Assembly: GCA_030040515.1 (NCBI GenBank)
Contig: JASHTO010000725.1
Span: forward strand, 1-5,408
Direction: 5' to 3'
Origin: Terriglobia bacterium
GTDB taxonomy: Bacteria; Acidobacteriota; Terriglobia; UBA7540
DNA length: 5,408 nucleotides
The stretch's first letter is position 1; each line of letters opens with the position of its first letter. The notes under the pieces were generated by a model. The model had not been told where the DNA came from. It was given only the letters and a program-made list of their open reading frames with translations, and made no database searches. The translations under genes and the position numbers were made by a program. Below are positions 1 to 5,408 of the stretch, piece after piece.

Positions 1-60
1 CACACGATCGGCAGCCCGCGCTTTTTGCAACTGAGCCTGCACCTTTTGTTCTAAGGCCAT
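1..60 (-). CDS. Possible 5' end of a minus-strand gene of unknown function (partial, runs off the left edge)
   Basis: Read on the minus strand from an ATG at 60-58, the frame is open to the window edge for 20 codons and starts MALEQKVQAQ, continuing LQKARAADRV. The composition (Ala, Gln, Leu, Lys, Arg with heptad-like spacing) looks like a real amphipathic N-terminal helix, not noise. The frame extends upstream to a TGA at 129-127, so a TTG at 87-85 (giving a product beginning MSDPPIARP before the ATG) is an alternative start. Neither start has a convincing Shine-Dalgarno sequence. The gene would be transcribed divergently from the receptor gene, sharing the 61-449 intergenic region. Twenty residues are too few to assign a family. 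The ARAADRV stretch is faintly reminiscent of the N-terminal helix of gamma-glutamyl phosphate reductase (ProA), but I would not name it on that basis. Confidence 0.35.
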   Translation of the reverse strand, partial: MALEQKVQAQLQKARAADRV

Positions 61-106
61 AGGCCGCGCGATCGGCGGATCGCTCAATTCCGCGGGTTGG
101 CAGGGG

Positions 107-126
107 GCAATTGGAAGGTCAATTGC
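107..126. promoter_or_regulatory. Perfect inverted repeat, candidate operator
   Basis: GCAATTG (107-113) and CAATTGC (120-126) form a perfect 7-bp dyad separated by GAAGGT. The inner CAATTG is itself palindromic, so the two boxes are also direct repeats 12-13 bp apart, about one helical turn. That geometry suits a dimeric DNA-binding protein better than an RNA hairpin. It lies just upstream of the putative minus-strand start, and just downstream of a candidate minus-strand -10 box at 137-132. Function is inferred from geometry only. Confidence 0.35.
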
Positions 127-131
127 TCAGC

Positions 132-160
132 AGAATAGACGGTGAAGCCGGACCTCTGAA
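132..160 (-). promoter_or_regulatory. Candidate sigma-70-type promoter for the leftward gene
   Basis: On the minus strand, TTCAGA (160-155) and TATTCT (137-132) are separated by 17 bases. Each matches the TTGACA/TATAAT consensus at four of six positions. Transcription would start near 125, placing the 107-126 dyad at the start point, a usual place for a repressor site. The match is modest and could be chance. Confidence 0.2.
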
Positions 161-208
161 ATTGGGTAAGAGGATATGACAGGAAATTAAGGACAACGAG
201 GTGACTGC

Positions 209-237
209 TTGGTGGGAGACCCGCAAATAATTTTAAT
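209..237 (+). promoter_or_regulatory. Weak candidate upstream promoter for the receptor gene
   Basis: TTGGTG (209-214) and TTTAAT (232-237) are spaced by 17 bases in an AT-rich patch. The -10 box matches the consensus at five of six positions, the -35 box at only three. If used, it would give a leader of about 200 nt containing all the inverted repeats at 293-343 and the hairpin at 401-417. It is an alternative to the more proximal candidate at 333-362. Confidence 0.2.
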
Positions 238-292
238 GTTTTCAAGAAGTTAGCTGTTGCTGCGGAGGCCACCACGACAAGAAAAATGGAAG

Positions 293-343
293 CGCAGGTA
301 CGCTGCGTGAAAGTCCGCAGTAGTTGGGGCTTTTCACGGACTT
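293..343. repeat. Cluster of overlapping inverted repeats upstream of the receptor
   Basis: Four dyads share this 51-bp stretch: CGCAG (293-297) with CTGCG (303-307); CTGCG (303-307) with CGCAG (316-320); CGTGAAA (306-312) with TTTCACG (332-338); and AAGTCCG (311-317) with CGGACTT (337-343). Their arms overlap, so several cannot form at once. The last two arms overlap the candidate -35 box at 333-338. The stretch could be a compound operator. If transcription starts further upstream, it could be an RNA leader with alternative hairpins. The repeats are seen directly; the role is inference. Confidence 0.4.
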
Positions 344-362
344 CAGATTAAAGTAGTTATAT
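333..362 (+). promoter_or_regulatory. Candidate promoter for the receptor gene
   Basis: TTCACG (333-338) is followed after 18 bases by TTATAT (357-362), in the most AT-rich part of the intergenic region. The overlapping register TATATA (358-363) is also possible. The leader would be about 80 nt and would contain the 401-417 hairpin. Near-identical octamers TAAAGTAG (349-356) and TAAAAGTAG (369-377), about two helical turns apart, flank the -10 box. The hexamers match the sigma-70 consensus only moderately. Confidence 0.3.
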
Positions 363-400
363 ACAAAATAAAAGTAGAGATTCCGGCCCATGGGGGCGGA

Positions 401-417
401 CCGGGAGGCGCTCCCGG
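401..417 (+). promoter_or_regulatory. GC-rich hairpin in the receptor mRNA leader
   Basis: CCGGGAG (401-407) and CTCCCGG (411-417) form a perfect 7-bp stem with a three-base GCG loop. It ends 14 bases before the Shine-Dalgarno sequence. No U-run follows, so it is not an intrinsic terminator. It could stabilise the 5' end of the mRNA or influence ribosome loading. No known riboswitch signature, such as a B12 box, is apparent. Confidence 0.45.
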
Positions 418-431
418 CCAAAATTCGACCG

Positions 432-438
432 AGAAGGA
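432..438 (+). promoter_or_regulatory. Ribosome binding site that decides the receptor start
   Basis: AGAAGGA lies 11 bases before the ATG at 450. This supports 450 over the in-frame ATG at 390. The upstream start would add 20 charged residues (MGADREALPA onward) in front of the signal peptide, and its first codons would lie in the leader hairpin. Confidence 0.6.
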
Positions 439-449
439 ATGGTGATGGC

Positions 450-3400
450 ATGAACATCAGAAATTTAAACAGATGTTTCACGAATCTGTTTCTGGCCTTT
501 GCGGCATTTGGGGTCAGCCTCAGCCTGGTTTCCACCGCCCGGGCACAATCCACCACGGACGGCGCCATCAGCGGAACGGTGTATGACCAAACAGGCGCCG
601 TGGTGCCAGGGGCCACGGTGGTCGTCCACAATAACGGAACCAACCTTGAGCAGACTGTGACCACCGATGCCTCGGGATTCTATAAGGCGATCAAACTCAC
701 GCCGACCACTTACACCGTCACCTTTACCGCCAAGGGATTCGAGGAATTCATCGCCAAAGAAGTGGTGGTAACGGTGGGAAGCGTCACCAACGTTTCGCCC
801 CACATGACGGTAGGCGCCACCACGCAATCCGTCACCATTACCGGCGCGGCACCGCAAGTGAACACCACCTCGGCGGACCTCACGAGCACGCTCAACCAGA
901 CGGCCATCGCCAATCTACCCATTCAGCGCGCCCGCTGGTCAGCTTTTTCGCAACTTACTCCGGGTGTCGTGCAGGACGCCAACGGGTTTGGACTTCTCAG
1001 CTTCCGCGGCGTGAGCACACTGTTCAACAACGTGACCGTGGACGGCGCGGATGACAATCAGGCGTTCTTCTCCGAGCAGCGCGGCCGCACGCGCATCAGC
1101 TACTCTGACAGCGAAGAAGCCGTGCAGGAATTCCAGGTGAACACCTCGAATTACTCCGCCGAGTACGGCCGCGCGGCCGGCGGCGTGGTGAACACCGTCA
1201 CCAAGAGCGGCACCAACAACTGGCACGGCGATGCTTCCTGGAAAAACCGCGAAAATAACTGGGCGGCGCGCAATCCCTTAACCACGATCACCGAGCCCAC
1301 ATCTTCCGGCGTTTACGCCACCTACCCCACCAAGCCTCAGGATTATTGGGATATCGAGGCCGGATCAATCGGCGGGCCGATTGTGAAGGACAAGCTGTTC
1401 CTGTTCGTCGCCTACGATAATTTTTATCGAAAATTCCCAGGAGACTCGGTGGTGAGCAACCCCGCTGAATATTTTGCCTTGCCGATTTCGCCCGCCACTC
1501 TTGCCGGCGCGGGAGGGACGTGTACCGCCGCCAGCAATACCACTTACGGGCTGCTCTCGGCGAATGTCAACAGTAGCAGCGCCGGTGTTTACGGTGGAAA
1601 CTCCAACGTTTATACGGCCACCGAAGCTGCTTGCGCGATTGCCGGAATTGTTGTGGAGGGCACCCCCACCGCAGCTTCCTATGCCACGGGCGTGACGGAC
1701 TACACCACCGGCTTGAACAGTTTCACCAGCAACAATCTGGGTACGACGCCTCGGACCGCGAAGCAGAACATCATATTCCCCAAGCTTGATTACCAGTTCA
1801 ACGAGAAGAACCGGGCTTCGGTTGAACTCAATCGCATGCGCTGGATTTCACCCTACGGCGTGCAGACCCAGGTGGCCAACAACTACAGCGTGGGCAGCGC
1901 CATGGGGAATGACAATGTTTCCGACACCTGGGGTGTGGGAAAGCTCGACAGCTTCATCACTCCCAATATCTCGAACGAGTTCCGGTACCAGGCGGGAATG
2001 GATTTTGAGTGGGAATCCGCTCCTCCCCTCGACCCCTGGGAAGTCAATGAGCTTTACACCACCACAGCGGGCTCCACCACGTGGCCTTCCTGGACGACAT
2101 ACACCAACCCCTTTGGCGTCGCAACGTACGTCAACCTCAGTGCCTATGGCGCACTCAATGCCGGGACAGAGTACTACGATTTGCGCTACGATTACCCGCG
2201 CGAACTTCGCAACCAGGCCGCCGATACCGTGACCTGGTCGCGCGGTAATCACACCCTTAAGTTCGGCGGAGACTTCAGCCACGTCAACGATTTGATCAGC
2301 AATATCTTCAATCAAAACGGCGAGTTCACCTACAGCGCGGGAATCGGGAACCTCCTCGAGGACATTTACTCCCCGGCGGTGGCCGCGTGCTCAAACGCCC
2401 CTTGCAATTCCTTCTATTCGGGTTTCACGCAGGGCTTCGGCACCTTGTCCTTCAACATTCCCACGGACGATCTGGCGTTTTTCCTCCAGGATGACTGGAA
2501 GGTGTTGCCGCGCTTGTCCTTCTCCATGGGACTGCGCTGGGAATATGAGCATCTTCCCGCGCCCTTTTTCCCCAATCCCCTTGTTCCCGCAACCGAGCAG
2601 GTGCCCAATTACAAGAAGAACTTTGGGCCGCGCTTCGGCTTTGCGTGGGACGCGACGGGCGACGGCAAAACCGCCGTTCGCGGCGGGTTCGGAATCTATT
2701 ACGGCCGAATCATGAATGCTCAGATCTTCAGCGTGTTTACGCAGAGCGGCCTGATCGAAAACGGCGAGGTTACGGGCCAGCCCTCGTTCAGCTATAGCAC
2801 CAGCAGTACTACCTATAAGACCCCGGTCTTCTCGGGCGCGGACGCCGGACTGGGGATCTTCCCGAAGGTTCTGACCGCACTCCCCTCCGGCAACGGCACC
2901 ACCACCACCGCCACAACGCCGGTTCCGGCCATCATGTACTTCAACCCGCACTATCACAACCCGGAGATCGATGAGGCGGACTTCTCAATTGAAAGAAATG
3001 TGGGCTGGAACACCGTTCTTTCCTTGGCCTATATGGGCAGCTTTGGCCATATGCTCCCCCAGATTACCGATGACAACATGGCTGTGGGAACCAATTCCGG
3101 CACAGCCGCTGCCCCCAATTGCGCCGGCGCCGGTGGCTCTCTCACTTATTCTGTGCAGGCCGGTGGACCGCTTGCCGGCCCGACTTACAACACCCCCTTT
3201 TATGCCTGCCGGCCCAACCCCAATTTCGCGCAGATGATCGACCTCTTCGGAGTCAGCAGCAATTACAATGCTTTTGTCGCGGAAGGCAAGCACCGGCTCA
3301 GCCATTCCATTCAGTTTGACGCCAACTTCACCTGGGCGCACTCGCTGGACTACGATTCCAACACGATCACCAGCACCACGATCACTGCGTCGAGCGGGTT

Positions 3401-4004
3401 CAATATGCTCTACCCCAACAACATGCAGGCAGATTACGGCAACTCGTACCTGGATGTTCCCCGGCGCCTCAGCATCTATATCGTCGGCAACTCTCCCTGG
3501 CACGTAAACGGCCGCGCCCGCTACTTGACCGACGGATGGGAGATCGCGCCCATTTTCGCCGCGCAGGACGGTCTTCCCTTTTCGGCGACCATCAGCAAAA
3601 ACGCCCCGGGTATACTCTCCAACGGCGGCGGCGTGAACGGCTCGGATGGCACCTTCCGCATTCCACTTCGCGACAATTTCAGGGTGCCTCCTTCCCAGGA
3701 CCTTGACCTGCGTGTTGCCAAGACCATTCCCATTAAGGAAAGGGTGAAGATCCAGTTGTTTGCGGAGGCGTATAACCTCTTCAACCACTACAACGTTCAA
3801 GGCGGCTCCTCAGGCGAAACCACCGAGGCGTATACCGTTGCGACTTCGGGCTCGGTAACCGATTCGGCCGGGAACAAGGACACATGTGCTTCGGCCACTC
3901 CCTGTCTGGAGACCTATCAGCCGTTTCAGTCGGTGATCGCCGCGAACAACACTTACGAGTTCTGGACGCGGCAGCTTCAGTTTGGAGCGAAGATCAGCTT
4001 CTAA
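450..4004 (+). CDS. TonB-dependent receptor, Oar-like, with N-terminal carboxypeptidase-regulatory-like domain
   Basis: This encodes a 1184-residue outer-membrane receptor presumed to import a large or scarce substrate using TonB energy; the substrate is unknown. Residues 1-32 form a signal peptide: basic MNIRNLNR, a hydrophobic stretch to about 27, and cleavage after STARA (A32). Residues 38-120 are a carboxypeptidase-regulatory-like beta-sandwich beginning GAISGTVYDQTGAVVPGATV. A TonB-box-like segment, QSVTITG, lies at 126-132. The plug follows to about 260, with SFRG at 184-187, VDG at 197-199 and EYGRAAGGVVNTVTKSG near 238-254. The rest is beta-barrel, with family landmarks HTLKFGG (601), FFLQDDWK (677) and GPRFGFAWD (726). 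It ends in Phe (LQFGAKISF), the usual outer-membrane assembly signal. Eight cysteines occur in the mature chain, in four near pairs. No SusD-like partner follows; a terminator does. The family assignment is firm, the ligand is not. Confidence 0.93.
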   Translation: MNIRNLNRCFTNLFLAFAAFGVSLSLVSTARAQSTTDGAISGTVYDQTGAVVPGATVVVHNNGTNLEQTVTTDASGFYKAIKLTPTTYTVTFTAKGFEEFIAKEVVVTVGSVTNVSPHMTVGATTQSVTITGAAPQVNTTSADLTSTLNQTAIANLPIQRARWSAFSQLTPGVVQDANGFGLLSFRGVSTLFNNVTVDGADDNQAFFSEQRGRTRISYSDSEEAVQEFQVNTSNYSAEYGRAAGGVVNTVTKSGTNNWHGDASWKNRENNWAARNPLTTITEPTSSGVYATYPTKPQDYWDIEAGSIGGPIVKDKLFLFVAYDNFYRKFPGDSVVSNPAEYFALPISPATLAGAGGTCTAASNTTYGLLSANVNSSSAGVYGGNSNVYTATEAACAIAGIVVEGTPTAASYATGVTDYTTGLNSFTSNNLGTTPRTAKQNIIFPKLDYQFNEKNRASVELNRMRWISPYGVQTQVANNYSVGSAMGNDNVSDTWGVGKLDSFITPNISNEFRYQAGMDFEWESAPPLDPWEVNELYTTTAGSTTWPSWTTYTNPFGVATYVNLSAYGALNAGTEYYDLRYDYPRELRNQAADTVTWSRGNHTLKFGGDFSHVNDLISNIFNQNGEFTYSAGIGNLLEDIYSPAVAACSNAPCNSFYSGFTQGFGTLSFNIPTDDLAFFLQDDWKVLPRLSFSMGLRWEYEHLPAPFFPNPLVPATEQVPNYKKNFGPRFGFAWDATGDGKTAVRGGFGIYYGRIMNAQIFSVFTQSGLIENGEVTGQPSFSYSTSSTTYKTPVFSGADAGLGIFPKVLTALPSGNGTTTTATTPVPAIMYFNPHYHNPEIDEADFSIERNVGWNTVLSLAYMGSFGHMLPQITDDNMAVGTNSGTAAAPNCAGAGGSLTYSVQAGGPLAGPTYNTPFYACRPNPNFAQMIDLFGVSSNYNAFVAEGKHRLSHSIQFDANFTWAHSLDYDSNTITSTTITASSGFNMLYPNNMQADYGNSYLDVPRRLSIYIVGNSPWHVNGRARYLTDGWEIAPIFAAQDGLPFSATISKNAPGILSNGGGVNGSDGTFRIPLRDNFRVPPSQDLDLRVAKTIPIKERVKIQLFAEAYNLFNHYNVQGGSSGETTEAYTVATSGSVTDSAGNKDTCASATPCLETYQPFQSVIAANNTYEFWTRQLQFGAKISF

Positions 4005-4040
4005 TGGACCTCGGTAGTGCTTGCTTGATTGGGAATACCA

Positions 4041-4071
4041 CGCGGCGGCTTCGGCCGCCGCGCTGCTTTTT
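4041..4071 (+). terminator. Rho-independent terminator after the receptor gene
   Basis: CGCGGCGGC (4041-4049) pairs perfectly with GCCGCCGCG (4054-4062) around a TTCG loop. This gives the especially stable C(UUCG)G tetraloop in RNA. Five T residues follow at 4067-4071, after a four-base CTGC spacer. It starts 36 bases after the receptor stop codon and 71 bases before the rnr start, so it should separate the two transcription units. Confidence 0.85.
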
Positions 4072-4095
4072 GTGGATCAATTGGTTTGGTGCGCT

Positions 4096-4099
4096 AAGG
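4096..4099 (+). promoter_or_regulatory. Weak ribosome binding site of rnr
   Basis: AAGG at 4096-4099 lies 12 bases before the ATG at 4112. An in-frame TAA at 4103-4105 rules out any start further upstream. A second in-frame ATG at 4130 is possible but would trim the winged-helix domain. No convincing promoter is visible between the terminator and this site. Confidence 0.4.
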
Positions 4100-4111
4100 C
4101 GATAAACCCCA

Positions 4112-5408
4112 ATGCCTGAATTTCCCTCGATGCAGGAAATTCTGAAGATTTTCGAGTTCGCGCCGGGCAAGACGTTTCGCCTTCGCGAACTGGTGGTGGA
4201 GCTCGGCCTGCGGTCGAGCCAGGCGCGCGAACTTAAGAGCGCCCTCAAAACTCTCTCCCGTCAGCATCGCATTGTTTATCTGAAGAAGAATCATTTTGCC
4301 CTGGCGAAGGAATCGACTCGCCATTCACCCCGGGGGATTCCCGATTCCCGACTCCCGACTCCCGGCTTCACCAGGCCGCGCGGCGCGAATATCGTCACTG
4401 GCCGCCTGATCGGCCATCGCGACGGCTACGGATTTGTGGTGCCCGATGCGCCACTGGCCGGCACGGACCAGGACATCTACATCGCTGCGGATGGAATGGG
4501 CTCCGCCATGAACGGCGACCGGGTGGAGGTGCAGGTGCTTCGCGCCAAACCGGACGGGCGCCGCGAAGGCCGCATCCTGCACGTCGCCGATCGCGCGCAG
4601 AAGACTGTGGTGGGGCAGTTCCACTGCGGCCAGCGTTACAATTTTGTCCTTCCCTTCGACCAACGCATCCCGTTTGAAATCGTCATCCCGCGCGGGGAAG
4701 AATGGCCGCGTGGCGCGGGCCTACATTACAAGGCTAGCGAAGTTTCAGAAGCGGACAACTCGCCCGCAGAAGCCCATCGCAGCCGCGACCGCCAATTCGG
4801 TGGAGAGTCGGAGGGACGGTCAACGGCGCAGAAAGCCCTCGGGCGGCGCTCGCCACAGGATTTGAACGGGCTCGTGGTGGACGTTGAGATCACCGCCTAT
4901 CCGCGCCCGGCGGCATTGCCTCGCGGCCGTGTGCTCGAAATTCTCGGCCGACGCGAGGATTTCGGCGTGGACGTGGAAATCATCATCCGTAAATTTCATC
5001 TGCCGCACCGCTTTCCCGCGCAGGTGCTGGCAGAGGCGGAAGCCGCTCCGCAATTCATTTCGGAGCGCGATCGCGCAGGCCGCCGGGATTTCCGCGCGCT
5101 GCCCATCGTGACCATCGACGGCGAGACGGCCAAGGATTTTGACGATGCGGTGCTAGTGGAGCGGCTCGCCAACGGGAATTACCTCCTGCACGTTCACATC
5201 GCGGACGTGGCGCACTACGTTCGCCCCGGCACGGAGCTTGACCGCGAGGCGCGTCTGCGCGGCACCTCCGTCTATTTTCCCGACCGCGCCGTGCCCATGC
5301 TGCCGCTCGAGCTCTCGAACGGAATTTGCAGCCTGAACCCGCACGTCGATCGCCTGGTGATGTCCGCCTTGATGGAGATTGACGCTCAGGGCCGAACAGT
5401 TGCCTACG
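4112..5408 (+). CDS. rnr: Ribonuclease R (3'-5' exoribonuclease), N-terminal part, open at the right edge
   Basis: RNase R degrades structured RNA processively from the 3' end in the cytoplasm and acts in mRNA, rRNA and tmRNA-linked decay. The 432 visible codons show a winged-helix domain (residues 7-65). The first cold-shock domain runs about 92-160, with GHRDGYGFVVPD at 101-112. The second spans about 165-293, interrupted by a polar insertion at about 205-250. The RNB domain then begins, with TIDGETAKDFDDAV at 334-347. D336, D342, D344 and D345 correspond to the four magnesium-binding aspartates of Escherichia coli RNase R (D272, D278, D280, D281). Y388 in TSVYFP matches E. coli Tyr324, with identical spacing from the first aspartate. 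SNGICSLNP (402-410) is also diagnostic. The rest of RNB and the S1 domain lie beyond the window. A heptamer repeat falls in the linker at residues 75-84. The reading frame is uninterrupted throughout. Confidence 0.95.
   Translation, partial: MPEFPSMQEILKIFEFAPGKTFRLRELVVELGLRSSQARELKSALKTLSRQHRIVYLKKNHFALAKESTRHSPRGIPDSRLPTPGFTRPRGANIVTGRLIGHRDGYGFVVPDAPLAGTDQDIYIAADGMGSAMNGDRVEVQVLRAKPDGRREGRILHVADRAQKTVVGQFHCGQRYNFVLPFDQRIPFEIVIPRGEEWPRGAGLHYKASEVSEADNSPAEAHRSRDRQFGGESEGRSTAQKALGRRSPQDLNGLVVDVEITAYPRPAALPRGRVLEILGRREDFGVDVEIIIRKFHLPHRFPAQVLAEAEAAPQFISERDRAGRRDFRALPIVTIDGETAKDFDDAVLVERLANGNYLLHVHIADVAHYVRPGTELDREARLRGTSVYFPDRAVPMLPLELSNGICSLNPHVDRLVMSALMEIDAQGRTVAY
4336..4363. repeat. Four-copy heptamer tandem repeat inside rnr
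   Basis: GATTCCC occurs twice, followed by GACTCCC twice, in perfect tandem with no spacer. It encodes part of the linker between the winged helix and the first cold-shock domain (residues 75-84, IPDSRLPTP in the middle). A CCCCGGGG palindrome at 4328-4335 abuts it. On the minus strand (the rnr template strand), the repeat reads as four GGG runs with four-base spacers, a canonical G-quadruplex pattern. Seven is not a multiple of three, so gain or loss of one copy would shift the frame. Confidence 0.9.

Larger units (their letters stand above)
61..449. other. Divergent intergenic / regulatory region
   Basis: About 390 bases without a supportable gene separate the putative minus-strand start from the receptor start. 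Composition shifts along it. The left end is GC-rich, the middle (about 225-245 and 345-380) is clearly AT-rich, and 384-420 is very GC-rich again. It holds a perfect dyad at 107-126, overlapping inverted repeats at 293-343, promoter-like elements on both strands, a leader hairpin at 401-417 and the receptor ribosome binding site. Short open frames cross it (for example 275 to 84 on the minus strand, and 286-351 on the plus strand), but they have no ribosome binding site and no recognisable protein character. No tRNA, known riboswitch core or CRISPR repeat was seen. Confidence 0.7.

Noticed and set aside
84..275. 63-codon minus-strand frame in the intergenic region
   Set aside because: No ribosome binding site and no recognisable protein features. 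It covers promoter-like and dyad sequences and is probably a chance frame.
286..351. 21-codon plus-strand frame starting MEAQVRCVK, a possible leader peptide
   Set aside because: There is no Shine-Dalgarno sequence before the ATG. It lies largely upstream of the preferred promoter, and no codon run suggests attenuation.
390..449. In-frame upstream ATG giving a 20-residue N-terminal extension of the receptor
   Set aside because: It would put a charged segment before the signal peptide and lacks a Shine-Dalgarno sequence. AGAAGGA at 432-438 supports 450.
242..664. 140-codon minus-strand frame spanning the intergenic region and the receptor signal peptide
   Set aside because: It overlaps the well-supported receptor start and leader, and its translation has no recognisable motif.
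2898..2909. Four ACC codons in a row (Thr run) in the receptor
   Set aside because: A short in-frame run within a Thr/Ala-rich loop, ordinary for surface loops and too short to count as a meaningful repeat.
2391..2957. 188-codon open frame on the minus strand
   Set aside because: Antisense shadow of the receptor barrel region. It is rich in Gly and Arg and has no domain character.
2985..3800. 271-codon open frame on the minus strand
   Set aside because: It lies wholly antisense to the receptor, whose frame carries clear family motifs throughout. GC-rich codon bias creates long antisense frames, and the product resembles no family I know.
4820..5053. Minus-strand frame of 77 codons and overlapping plus-strand frames (4644-4865, 4884-5111) in other phases
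   Set aside because: All lie inside the continuous rnr frame, which shows cold-shock and RNB motifs across the same stretch.

Overview
The window looks like chromosomal DNA from a GC-rich Gram-negative bacterium, most likely an acidobacterium (Acidobacteriota). The main reason is the large gene at 450-4004. It encodes an outer-membrane TonB-dependent receptor of the Oar-like type: signal peptide, carboxypeptidase-regulatory-like domain, plug, then a long beta-barrel. Phrases such as YSDSEEAVQEFQVNTSNYSA, EYGRAAGGVVNTVTKSG and NFGPRFGFAWD are, as I recall, typical of the very large receptor families in acidobacterial genomes. The phylum assignment is inference, not a search result.

Layout. 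Positions 1-60 (possibly 1-87) probably hold the first codons of a minus-strand gene that leaves the window on the left. Positions 61-449 are a divergent intergenic region. It contains a perfect dyad at 107-126, a cluster of overlapping inverted repeats at 293-343, an AT-rich promoter-like stretch around 333-380, a GC-rich hairpin at 401-417 and a Shine-Dalgarno sequence at 432-438. The receptor gene follows and ends at a TAA at 4002-4004. It is closed by a strong intrinsic terminator with a UUCG tetraloop (4041-4071). From 4112 to the right edge runs the 5' part of rnr, encoding ribonuclease R. It is open at the window edge, so it has no stop codon here. Its 432 visible codons cover the winged-helix domain, both cold-shock domains and the start of the RNB catalytic domain with all four metal-binding aspartates.

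How the genes relate. The receptor appears monocistronic: a terminator directly follows it, and no SusD-like partner, TonB/ExbB/ExbD set or substrate-processing enzyme is visible. Its substrate therefore cannot be read from context. RNase R is a housekeeping RNA-degradation enzyme and has no evident functional link to the receptor.

I do not see a new multi-gene system here. The most unusual items are a four-copy heptamer repeat inside the rnr coding sequence (a potential G-quadruplex on the template strand and a potential frameshift hotspot), a long low-complexity insertion in the second cold-shock region of RNase R, paired cysteines in the receptor loops, and the nested dyads upstream of the receptor.
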